This document shows, one piece after another, positions 24,249 to 30,670 of a DNA stretch of 43,095 nt. The position numbers and the translations under genes were made by a program. The notes below the pieces were generated by a model. It saw only the letters and a program-made list of their open reading frames with translations, had not been told where the DNA came from and searched no databases. This DNA comes from Armatimonadota bacterium (GTDB lineage: Bacteria; Sysuimicrobiota; Sysuimicrobiia; Sysuimicrobiales; Kaftiobacteriaceae), in the NCBI GenBank assembly GCA_031081675.1, contig JAVHLZ010000008.1, forward strand, positions 47,107-90,201, read 5' to 3'. Every line of letters begins with the position of its first letter. Position 1 is the first letter of the stretch.

Positions 24249-24928
24249 GGTCCGCCCGGGTGGAGATCGCAGCCAGCATCCTGGCGGCCGATTTTGCCCG
24301 GTTGGGCGAGCAGGTGGCCGCCGCGGAGCGGGGCGGGGCCGACGCCATCCACGTGGATGTCATGGACGGCCGGTTCGTGCCCGAGATCACCGTGGGCCCG
24401 GTGGTCATCGAAGCGGTCCGGCGCAGCACCCGCCTGCCGGTGGATGTGCACCTGATGGTGGTCGAGCCCGAGCGCCACGTGGACGCGTGCATCCGCAGCG
24501 GGGCCACCTCGGTGACGGTGCACCAGGAGGCCACCGTGCACCTGCACCGGGTGATCACCCACATCAAGGAGCGGGGAGCGCGGGCGGCGGTGGCCCTCAA
24601 CCCGGGCACTCCCGTGGGGGCGGTGGAACCCCTGCTGCCGGTGCTCGACATGGTGCTGCTGATGACGGTGGACCCCGGCTATGCCGGGCAGCGGTTCCTT
24701 CCCCTGGTCCTGCCGAAGATCCGCCAGCTGCGCGAGTGGGTCCGGTCCCGCGACCTCTCCCTGCGGGTGCAGGTGGACGGCGGGATCACCCCCGAGACGG
24801 CGGGGCAGGCTGTCTCCGCCGGGGCCGACGTCCTGGTGGCGGCGTCGGCCATCTTCCAGAGTCCGGAGGGTGTGGAGGCCGCCCTGGCGCGGCTGCGCCG
24901 GGCGGTGCGGGCTGCGGAGGGAGAATGA
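24245..24928 (+). CDS. rpe: Ribulose-phosphate 3-epimerase
   Basis: Rpe interconverts ribulose-5-phosphate and xylulose-5-phosphate in the pentose phosphate and Calvin pathways. The 227-residue TIM barrel shows IAASILAADFARLGEQV, the metal-binding HVDVMDGRFVPEITVGP, the second metal-ligand block DVHLMVVEPE, VALNPGTPVGAVEPLL, MTVDPGYAGQRFLP and VQVDGGITPETA with the catalytic Asp. The GTG start overlaps the prkC stop. In Bacillus rsgA (cpgA) lies between prkC and rpe; it is missing here. No other oddity is seen. Confidence 0.95.
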   Translation: MRSARVEIAASILAADFARLGEQVAAAERGGADAIHVDVMDGRFVPEITVGPVVIEAVRRSTRLPVDVHLMVVEPERHVDACIRSGATSVTVHQEATVHLHRVITHIKERGARAAVALNPGTPVGAVEPLLPVLDMVLLMTVDPGYAGQRFLPLVLPKIRQLREWVRSRDLSLRVQVDGGITPETAGQAVSAGADVLVAASAIFQSPEGVEAALARLRRAVRAAEGE

Positions 24929-25965
24929 GCGCCGAGGTCGCGTATGTGACCCATCCCGACTGCCGGCTGCACGATCCCGGCCCGGGCCACCCCGAGAGGC
25001 CACAGCGGCTGGACGCCATCGAGCAGGCCCTGGAGGCCCTGCCGCCTGCGGACCTGCCGCGCATGACGACGGAGCCCGCCGACGAGGACGCGCTGGCCTC
25101 CGTGCACAGCCGCGGGTACATCCGCCGCGTCCGCACCCTGGCGGAGGAAGGCGGGGGCGCGCTGGACGCGGACACGGTGCTGAGCCGCGACTCCTTCCGG
25201 GCCGCCCGGGCGGCGGCCGGGGCCGCCCGGGCGGCCGTGGAGGCGGTGCTCCAGGGACGCGCCCGCGCCGCATTCGCGGCGGTGCGCCCGCCCGGCCATC
25301 ACGCCCTGACCGACCGGGGCATGGGGTTCTGCCTGTTCAACAACGTGGCCCTGGCGGCCATGCGGGCGCTGGATGCCGGCTTGCCCCGGGTGGCGATCGT
25401 GGACTGGGATGTGCACCACGGCAACGGCACCCAGGAGATCTTCTACCGCGACGCCCGCGTCCTGGTGATTTCCCTCCACCAGGAGGAGTGGTACCCGGGC
25501 ACGGGAGCGGTGGAGGAGACGGGGGAGGGTGACGGCGTGGGGTGGACAGTCAACATCCCCCTGCCCCCGGGCACCGGCGATGGCGGTTACCGGGTGGTCT
25601 TTGAAGAGGTGGTGATCCCCCTGCTGCAGGAGGCGGCGCCGTCGCTGGTCCTGATCTCGGCCGGCTACGACGCCGCGGTCGGCGACCCCCTGGGGCGGAT
25701 GCGGCTCACCGCCCGGGGGTTCTGGATGATGGCGGACCTGATCCGGCAGGCCCGCCCCGACCGCGGGGGCGTGGTGGCCGTGCTGGAAGGCGGTTACGAC
25801 CTGGAGGCGCTCGGCCAGGGTGTGCGCGCCACCGTGCAGGCGCTGGCGGGGCAGCCTGCCCGGGTGGCCGGGCCGGAGCGGGAGCTGGACGAGGTTCCGT
25901 ACGCGGCCATCCGCTCGCGGGTCCGCCAGGTGCGCTCGGTGGTGCGGGAGCACTGGACGATCTGA
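24925..25965 (+). CDS. Histone deacetylase-family amidohydrolase
   Basis: This 346-residue zinc enzyme is a bacterial member of the arginase/deacetylase fold, of the class II HDAC/acetylpolyamine amidohydrolase type. It has the HPERPQRL entry motif, PPGHHAL with the paired catalytic His, MGFCLFNNVALAA, the zinc site DWDVHHGNGTQ, SLHQEEWYPGTG, a further zinc-site Asp in ISAGYDAA, and the late catalytic-region EGGYDLEAL. Likely substrates are acetylated polyamines, small molecules or protein lysines; the sequence does not decide. ATGA overlap with rpe and a GGAGGGAG ribosome site show it belongs to the same operon, an uncommon neighbour for prkC and rpe. Confidence 0.9.
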   Translation: MSAEVAYVTHPDCRLHDPGPGHPERPQRLDAIEQALEALPPADLPRMTTEPADEDALASVHSRGYIRRVRTLAEEGGGALDADTVLSRDSFRAARAAAGAARAAVEAVLQGRARAAFAAVRPPGHHALTDRGMGFCLFNNVALAAMRALDAGLPRVAIVDWDVHHGNGTQEIFYRDARVLVISLHQEEWYPGTGAVEETGEGDGVGWTVNIPLPPGTGDGGYRVVFEEVVIPLLQEAAPSLVLISAGYDAAVGDPLGRMRLTARGFWMMADLIRQARPDRGGVVAVLEGGYDLEALGQGVRATVQALAGQPARVAGPERELDEVPYAAIRSRVRQVRSVVREHWTI

Positions 25966-26038
25966 CTGGGCGGAGTTTCCGCAAGCAGTACGTGACGCCG
26001 GGCGCCCGCGGTGGCGGCCCGGTGGGGAGACGGGTACA

Positions 26039-26485
26039 ATGGAGACGCCTCCTGCCCCGGTGGTGTCCACGGAGGTGCGCGTCCGCTACGCCGAGACGGA
26101 CGCCATGGGTGTGGCCCACCACACGGCCTATCTGGTGTGGTTCGAGGCGGGGCGCACCGAGTACACCCGGGCGGCGGGGCTGCCGTACCGGGAGGTGGAG
26201 GAGGCGGGCACCCGGCTGGTGGTGGTGGAGGCCCACTGCCGCTACCACCGCCCGGCGCGGTACGACGACGTGGTGGTGGTGCAGACCCGGGTGCGGGATC
26301 TGGGGCGGGCGACCGTGACCTTTGGCTACGAGGTGCGCCGCCGCGACGACGGCGCCCTGCTGGCCGACGGGTACACCGTCCACGCCGCCACCGATGCCGC
26401 CGGTCGGGTCCGCCGCCTTCCGGAGGAGGTTCGCCGGGCCCTGGCCGGCGCAGGAGTGTCGGTCGGGCGGGGAGAAGACCGATAG
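26039..26485 (+). CDS. Acyl-CoA thioesterase, YbgC/4HBT hotdog family
   Basis: The 148-residue protein is a single hotdog domain that should hydrolyse acyl-CoA or acyl-carrier thioesters. The family signature is at residues 14-38: RVRYAETDAMGVAHHTAYLVWFEAGRTEY in two stretches, including the active-site Asp of ETDAMG. The later strand VVVQTRVRDLGRATVTFGYEV is typical. The ATG at 26039 has GGGGAG upstream. It lies 73 bp after the deacetylase gene and may be co-transcribed; its substrate is not known. YbgC-type enzymes often sit with Tol-Pal genes, but those are absent here. Confidence 0.85.
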   Translation: METPPAPVVSTEVRVRYAETDAMGVAHHTAYLVWFEAGRTEYTRAAGLPYREVEEAGTRLVVVEAHCRYHRPARYDDVVVVQTRVRDLGRATVTFGYEVRRRDDGALLADGYTVHAATDAAGRVRRLPEEVRRALAGAGVSVGRGEDR

Positions 26486-26566
26486 CCGTCTCCCCGGTGA
26501 CCAGGATGGATCGACCCGGGCGGGTGCGCGCCCGGAGAGCGCACGAGCGGAGGCGCGCCCGAGGTG

Positions 26567-26599
26567 ATGACCGACGATGACCGACGATCTCAGCGGTGA
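26567..26599 (+). other. Short upstream reading frame overlapping the S1-gene start
   Basis: The decamer ATGACCGACG is duplicated at 26567-26576 and 26577-26586. The second copy holds the S1-gene start. The first ATG, closer to the GAGG at 26561, opens a frame of ten codons (MTDDDRRSQR) ending in TGA at 26597-26599 inside the main gene. It may be a translation decoy or merely a duplication. Confidence 0.35.
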
Positions 26600-27818
26600 G
26601 CGCACGCCAGTCACCGAGGAACCGGTGGAACTGCACGACCGCATTCCCCGGCTGGCCGAGCGCCAGATCGTGACCGGAACGGTGGTCCGCGTCGACACCG
26701 AAGGGGTGCTCGTGGATGTGGGCGCCAAGTCCGAGGGGCTCATCCCGGCGGCCGAACTGGCCCGGGAGGGGGCCGCGGGCGGGACGCTGGCCGTGGGCGA
26801 CCGGGTGGACGTCATGGTGATGCGGGTGGAGGGGGAGGAGGGCACCATTATCCTCTCCAAGCGCCGGGCTGACTTCGAGCTGGCCTGGCGGCGCGTCCAG
26901 GAGGCTCACCAGACCGGCAAGATCCTGCACGCCATGGTGGTGGACAAGGTCAAGGGCGGGCTGGTGGTGGATCTGGGCCTGCGGGGGTTCGTGCCCGGCT
27001 CTCACGTGGACCTTTCCCAGGCCAAGGGCCGCCGCTTCGAGTGGTTCGTGGGGCAGTCCATTCCCCTCAAGGTGCTGGAGGTCGACCGGAGCAAGGGCCG
27101 GGTGGTCCTGTCCCACCGCCTGGCGGTGGAGGAGGAGCGCCAGCGGCGCAAGGCCGAGCTGCTGGCCACCCTGCAGGAAGGCATGGTGGTGGAGGGCGTG
27201 GTGAAGCGCCTCACCGACTTCGGCGCCTTCGTGGACCTGGGCGGAGCGGACGGGCTGCTGCCGATCAGCGAGATGTCCTGGACCTACATCAAGCACCCGT
27301 CCGAGGTGGTGCGGCGCAACCAGCGCCTGCGGCTGACAGTGCTGCGGGTGGATCCCCAGACCGGGCGGATCTCCCTGGGTCTCAAGCAGATCCTGGAAGA
27401 TCCGTGGCAGAAGGTCGGCGAGCACTTCCGGGTCGGCGACATCGTCCGGGGCAAGGTGGTGCGCCTGGTCTCCTCGGGCGCGTTCGTGCGCCTGCGGGAC
27501 CTGGACGCGTTCCTGCCGGTGAGCGAGGCGGCGGAGCGGCGCGTGGGCAGGATCGAGGACGTGTGCAAGGTGGGCGAGACCATCGAGGCCATGATCACCG
27601 AGATCCGCCCCGAGGAGCGCCGGATGCTGCTGTCGGTGCGGAAGATGGAGCGCGAGCGCGAACGCCGCCGCGTCAAGGAGGTCCTGCGCCAGCAGGAGGC
27701 CGAGGCGCGGGTCACCATCGGCGACATCGCGGGCGCCCTGCTGCAGCAGGCGGTGGCGGCCGCCTCCCGCGCGCCGGAGCCTCCGCCGTCCGACGACGAC
27801 CCTCGCCCGGAGGGCTGA
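26577..27818 (+). CDS. rpsA: S1-domain RNA-binding protein (ribosomal protein S1 homologue)
   Basis: The 413-residue protein has four S1 OB-fold repeats at about 30-100 (GTVVRVDTEGVLVDVGAKSEG), 115-185 (AMVVDKVKGGLVVDLGLRG), 200-270 (GVVKRLTDFGAFVDLGGADG) and 285-355 (GKVVRLVSSGAFVRLRDLDA), then a basic coiled-coil tail. Four repeats match the short S1/YpfD form of Gram-positives rather than the six-repeat Gram-negative form. It probably binds mRNA on the 30S subunit or acts as a translation regulator. The start at 26577 is 12 bases from the nearest GAGG, and a decamer duplication puts a competing ATG ahead of it. Confidence 0.88.
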   Translation: MTDDLSGERTPVTEEPVELHDRIPRLAERQIVTGTVVRVDTEGVLVDVGAKSEGLIPAAELAREGAAGGTLAVGDRVDVMVMRVEGEEGTIILSKRRADFELAWRRVQEAHQTGKILHAMVVDKVKGGLVVDLGLRGFVPGSHVDLSQAKGRRFEWFVGQSIPLKVLEVDRSKGRVVLSHRLAVEEERQRRKAELLATLQEGMVVEGVVKRLTDFGAFVDLGGADGLLPISEMSWTYIKHPSEVVRRNQRLRLTVLRVDPQTGRISLGLKQILEDPWQKVGEHFRVGDIVRGKVVRLVSSGAFVRLRDLDAFLPVSEAAERRVGRIEDVCKVGETIEAMITEIRPEERRMLLSVRKMERERERRRVKEVLRQQEAEARVTIGDIAGALLQQAVAAASRAPEPPPSDDDPRPEG

Positions 27819-27895
27819 GGACCGGCCGACGTCTGCGACCGCTTGCGGGATCGCGGCCGTCGCGCCGGCGCGTTCCCCCCGGTCTGTGTTCCCGC

Positions 27896-27901
27896 TATAA
27901 T
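27896..27901 (+). promoter_or_regulatory. -10 box of the tRNA-Pro gene
   Basis: A perfect TATAAT ends ten bases before the tRNA's first base. The matching -35 is poor (TTCCCC at 27873-27878). Confidence 0.55.
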
Positions 27902-27910
27902 GAAAACCGT

Positions 27911-27988
27911 CGGGGAGTGGCGCAGCTGGTCTAGCGCGCAGCGTTCGGGACGCTGAGGTCGCCGGTTCAAGTCCGGCCTCCCCGACCA
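27911..27988 (+). tRNA. tRNA-Pro (anticodon CGG)
   Basis: The 78-nt gene folds into a full cloverleaf. The acceptor stem is CGGGGAG/CTCCCCG with C1-G72, as expected for bacterial tRNA-Pro. The anticodon stem CAGCG/CGCTG holds the loop TTCGGGA with anticodon CGG for codon CCG. The T arm is GCCGG TTCAAGT CCGGC. CCA is encoded at 27986-27988. It stands alone between the S1 gene and a convergent small membrane gene. Confidence 0.97.
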
Positions 27989-28004
27989 CTCTCCCGCCGT
28001 CCGG

Positions 28005-28217
28005 TCACAGGAGGGGCCTGCGCAGCAGGATCCGGCTGGCGACGTGGATCCACAGCCAGGTCACCGCTGCCAGCAGCACCCAGTGGGGGACCTCGCGCAG
28101 GAGGATCGCCGTCAGGGTCGGTGTGCGGTCATCGCGGTCCAGCCACGCCAGGATGTCCATGATGACCAGCACGGCGAGCAAGCCGTAGAATGTCGACACC
28201 CACACCCGGTCCCACAT
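28005..28217 (-). CDS. Small two-helix membrane protein, function unknown
   Basis: I do not recognise this 70-residue protein. It has two hydrophobic segments (FYGLLAVLVIMDILAWL and WVLLAAVTWLWIHVASRIL) separated by the charged loop DRDDRTPTLTAILLREVP, and ends RRPLL. A strong ribosome site, GGGGGAGGG, lies eight bases before its ATG at 28217, which is the main reason to call it a gene. It points toward the tRNA and lies downstream of another small membrane gene on the same strand, 115 bp away. Confidence 0.65.
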   Translation of the reverse strand: MWDRVWVSTFYGLLAVLVIMDILAWLDRDDRTPTLTAILLREVPHWVLLAAVTWLWIHVASRILLRRPLL

Positions 28218-28267
28218 CGGTCATCCCTCCCCCAGCTCCGCCCCCGCGCGGCCCGGATCGGAACGCG

Positions 28268-28295
28268 GCGCCCGGCGGACGGCGGCGCCGGGTGC
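28268..28295 (-). terminator. Possible terminator hairpin between two small membrane genes
   Basis: GCGCCCGGC (28268-28276) and GCCGGGTGC (28287-28295) form a 9-bp stem with one G-T pair. It lies after the DUF5658-like stop. No T-run follows on either strand, so termination is weakly supported. Confidence 0.3.
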
Positions 28296-28332
28296 GGGGG
28301 GCCGGCCGCGCCAGACCGCTCGCGGGGGCCCG

Positions 28333-28668
28333 TCAGCTGCGCGCGTGGACGCCCAGGTACAGAAGGTGGAGGGTCAGGACGCCCGCGTAGACCACCGCCG
28401 CCAGCCGCAGCGCCCGCACGACCCGCGCCTGCCGGGCGGGAGCGGACCGGCAGGCCAGGGCCACTCCGGCGGCCAGCAGGAGCAGGGCGGCGGCCTTGAT
28501 GCCGATGGGCCACCAGGTGTGCAGAAGCGGGCCCAGCCAGGGGTTGGCCTCGACGAAGGCGCCGCGGGCCAGCCCGACGTAGGTATAGACCAGGTCCAGT
28601 TCGTTGGCGATGAGCAGGGACGCGTACCATCGCCAGAGGTCCCGGTGGAGGGAGGCCCCGGTCTGCAT
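28333..28668 (-). CDS. DUF5658-like integral membrane protein
   Basis: The 111-residue product has three hydrophobic segments. The first part, LLIANELDLVYTYVGLARGAFVEANPWLGPL, resembles the DUF5658 pattern of a helix with an Asn-x-x-Asp motif followed by an E-x-N-P turn. The next helix, KAAALLLLAAGVALA, begins with a lysine as in that family. The function of such proteins is unknown. The ATG at 28668 is preceded by GAGGCGG. It is divergent from the DUF402 gene, with 60 bp between. Confidence 0.6.
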   Translation of the reverse strand: MQTGASLHRDLWRWYASLLIANELDLVYTYVGLARGAFVEANPWLGPLLHTWWPIGIKAAALLLLAAGVALACRSAPARQARVVRALRLAAVVYAGVLTLHLLYLGVHARS

Positions 28669-28728
28669 GGTGCCGCCTCGGGGGAAAACTGCCAGCGCAT
28701 TCGCCCCGCCGGGGATGAGTTCCTGCCG

Positions 28729-29322
28729 GTGAGCCCCGCGGTCATCCGGGAGGTGAAGGTCCTGCCCGACGGCCGGCGGGACGAGTACGCCTGCCGGCTG
28801 CTGGACCGCTCGCCCACCTACGCGGCGGTCCTGTACCGGTCGACCGCCCCCCGGCGGGTGGGGCCGCTGCGCCTGCCCCGGGGCACGCTGACCTACGGGT
28901 ACTTCTGGGAAGGCCGGCCCTACACCGTCTACCACTGGATCGCCCCCGACGGGCGCCCTCTGGGCTACTATGTCAACATCGCGGCCGACGTCCGGATCCT
29001 GCCGGGTGAGGTCCGGTGGAGGGACTTAGCGCTGGACCTGCTGTTCAGCCCCGACGGCCAGTCGGTCCAGGTCCTGGACGCCGACGAGGCGGCCCGGCTG
29101 CCGGCTCCCCTGCGCGATCGGGCCGAGGCAGGCCGGGCCCTCGTCCTGACCCACCGGGACGAGATCCTGAAGGAGGTGGCCGCCCTGACCGCCTTCCTGC
29201 GGGGGCGGGCCCGACAGGAATCCGCCCCCAGGGCGCGAACCCTCATCGGGAGCTCGTCGCCCAGACGGCACCACCGGTCGGATCCGTCAACGCAGCGAAG
29301 ACGCGCCCGGGGCGAGAGATGA
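28729..29322 (+). CDS. DUF402 / nucleoside phosphatase-like protein
   Basis: The 197-residue protein has the DUF402 core: YGYFWEGRPYTVYHWIAPDGRPLGYYVNI in consecutive stretches, then LDLLFSPDGQSVQVLDADE. Characterised DUF402 proteins include a Staphylococcus nucleoside tri-/diphosphatase (YgaC-like) and FomD, which hydrolyse phosphate bonds with divalent metals held by Asp/Glu like those in DLLFSPDG and LDADE. The C-terminal 35 residues are basic and look disordered. GTG at 28729 is chosen because it gives a normal N-terminus; an upstream GGGGATGAG is 12 bases away. Substrate is unknown. It is not part of the Bacillus gene order. Confidence 0.75.
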   Translation: MSPAVIREVKVLPDGRRDEYACRLLDRSPTYAAVLYRSTAPRRVGPLRLPRGTLTYGYFWEGRPYTVYHWIAPDGRPLGYYVNIAADVRILPGEVRWRDLALDLLFSPDGQSVQVLDADEAARLPAPLRDRAEAGRALVLTHRDEILKEVAALTAFLRGRARQESAPRARTLIGSSSPRRHHRSDPSTQRRRARGER

Positions 29323-29382
29323 CCACCCAGCACGCACGCGCACGGCACGTCCGGTGTCCTCCCGGCTTCCCTCCATCCCCGT

Positions 29383-29394
29383 CCCCCGCGGGGG
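29383..29394. other. Perfect 12-bp palindrome before the glycosyltransferase gene
   Basis: CCCCCGCGGGGG lies 34 bp before the likely GTG start. It may be a regulator site, or a by-product of high GC. Confidence 0.3.
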
Positions 29395-29428
29395 TGTCCG
29401 CGTCAGCCCTGTGTGGGGGGGACGGGCG

Positions 29429-30604
29429 GTGACGGCGGTGGCGGCCCCCCCCGAGGCCCTGCGGATCGCCATGTTCAGCGAATCCTACCTTCCCCGCACC
29501 AGCGGCGTCGTCCACTCGGTGGCGGCTTTCGCATCCGCCCTGCGGGCCCGCGGGCACCGCGTGGTGGTGGCCGCTCCCCGGATCCGGGGGTACCGGGACG
29601 CCGATCCGGACGTGATCCGCTACCCGTCGATCCCCACCCGGGAGCCGGATTTCGCGCTGGGCCTGTGGTGGGCGCCTGCGGCCGAGCGGGCGGTGGAGGC
29701 CGCCGCACCCGACGTCGTCCACACCCACGGCCCGTTCCTGATGGGCCGGGCCGCGGCGCGCGTGGCCCGGCGCCGGGGGGCTCCGCTGGTCTTCACCCAC
29801 CACACCCTGTACGACGAGTACGTGCACTACGTCCCCGGACCTCGCTGGATGTGGCGGCCCCTGGTCCGCCGCTACGTGGCCCGGTACGCCAACCGCTGCG
29901 CGTGCGTCCTCGCGCCGTCGGCGGCGCTGGCATCCCGGCTGCGCGCCCAGGGAGTCCGCTGTCGGGTGGAAATCCTGCCCACGGGGGCCGTCGATCCCGA
30001 CCTGCTGGCGTCGCTGGACCCCCGGTGGGTGCGGCCGACGTTCGGCATCCCCGCCGGGCAGCCGTTGCTGGTGACCGCCAGCCGGCTGGCGCCGGAAAAG
30101 AGCGTGGACCTGGTCCTGCGCGCCTTCGGCCGCGTGGCCGCCCGGCGCGACGCGGTCCTGCTGGTGATCGGCGGCGGGCCGGAGGAGACGGCCCTGCGCC
30201 GCCTCGCCGGGCGTCTGGGGGTGGCGGGGCGGGTGGTGTTTGCCGGCCGGCAACCCCACCGCCGCACCCTGGAGTGCATGGCGGCCGCGGACGCGTTCAT
30301 CTTCGGGTCCCAGACCGAAACACAGGGCCTGGTGCTGGTGGAGGCTCTGGCGTGCGGCTGCCCGGTGGTGGCGGTGGATGCCGGAGGCGTGGGCGACGTG
30401 GTCACTGACGGGGAGACCGGCTATCTGGTCCCCGCGTCTGCGGACGCCCTGGCCCGCCGGGTGCTGGAGATCCTGGACGATCCCGCCCGGCGGGCGGCCC
30501 TGGCCGCCCGCGGAAAGGAGGTCAGCCGACAGTTCGCGCTGCCGGTCCTGGCGGCGCGCCTGGAACAGATCTACTGGTCCGTGCTGCCCGTTCGTCGGAC
30601 CTGA
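29429..30604 (+). CDS. GT4-family glycosyltransferase (diacylglycerol glucosyltransferase / MgtA type)
   Basis: The 391-residue GT-B enzyme resembles glycosyltransferases that put sugars on diacylglycerol or phosphatidylinositol. It begins LRIAMFSESYLPRTSGVVHSV, has VVHTHGPFLMGRAAARVARR, the segment HHTLYDEYVHYVP, the linker VTASRLAPEKSVDLVLRAF, and the donor motif SQTETQGLVLVEALACGCPVVA containing EX7E. The N-terminal loop with SGV is typical of MgtA/Ugt-like lipid glycosylation. GTG at 29429 follows a G-rich site; ATG at 29471 is less likely because it would remove the first beta strand. It precedes smc by 66 bp. The product is probably a membrane glycolipid, unproven. Confidence 0.87.
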   Translation: MTAVAAPPEALRIAMFSESYLPRTSGVVHSVAAFASALRARGHRVVVAAPRIRGYRDADPDVIRYPSIPTREPDFALGLWWAPAAERAVEAAAPDVVHTHGPFLMGRAAARVARRRGAPLVFTHHTLYDEYVHYVPGPRWMWRPLVRRYVARYANRCACVLAPSAALASRLRAQGVRCRVEILPTGAVDPDLLASLDPRWVRPTFGIPAGQPLLVTASRLAPEKSVDLVLRAFGRVAARRDAVLLVIGGGPEETALRRLAGRLGVAGRVVFAGRQPHRRTLECMAAADAFIFGSQTETQGLVLVEALACGCPVVAVDAGGVGDVVTDGETGYLVPASADALARRVLEILDDPARRAALAARGKEVSRQFALPVLAARLEQIYWSVLPVRRT

Positions 30605-30628
30605 CGTCGGACCAACGATCCGTCCCAT

Positions 30629-30650
30629 CCCGGGGCGTACCGCCCCCGGG
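30629..30650 (+). other. Hairpin in the smc leader
   Basis: CCCGGGGC (30629-30636) pairs with GCCCCCGGG (30642-30650) with one bulged base and a GTACC loop. It ends 20 bp before the smc GTG, just before the GGAGGCG ribosome site, so it might affect smc translation. A CGTCGGACC direct repeat (30593-30601, 30605-30613) flanks the upstream stop codon. Confidence 0.4.
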
Positions 30651-30670
30651 CACCCTGGAGGCGACGCACG

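Noticed and set aside
26035-26040. TACAAT as a promoter -10 for the thioesterase gene
   Set aside because: It overlaps the start codon, has no -35, and a transcript would begin inside the gene.
28345-28728. Extension of the DUF402 frame upstream
   Set aside because: It runs opposite the DUF5658-like gene and has no homology; GTG at 28729 gives a normal N-terminus.
28669-28728. A small RNA gene in the divergent gap
   Set aside because: I see no promoter with a matching terminator and no stable structure.
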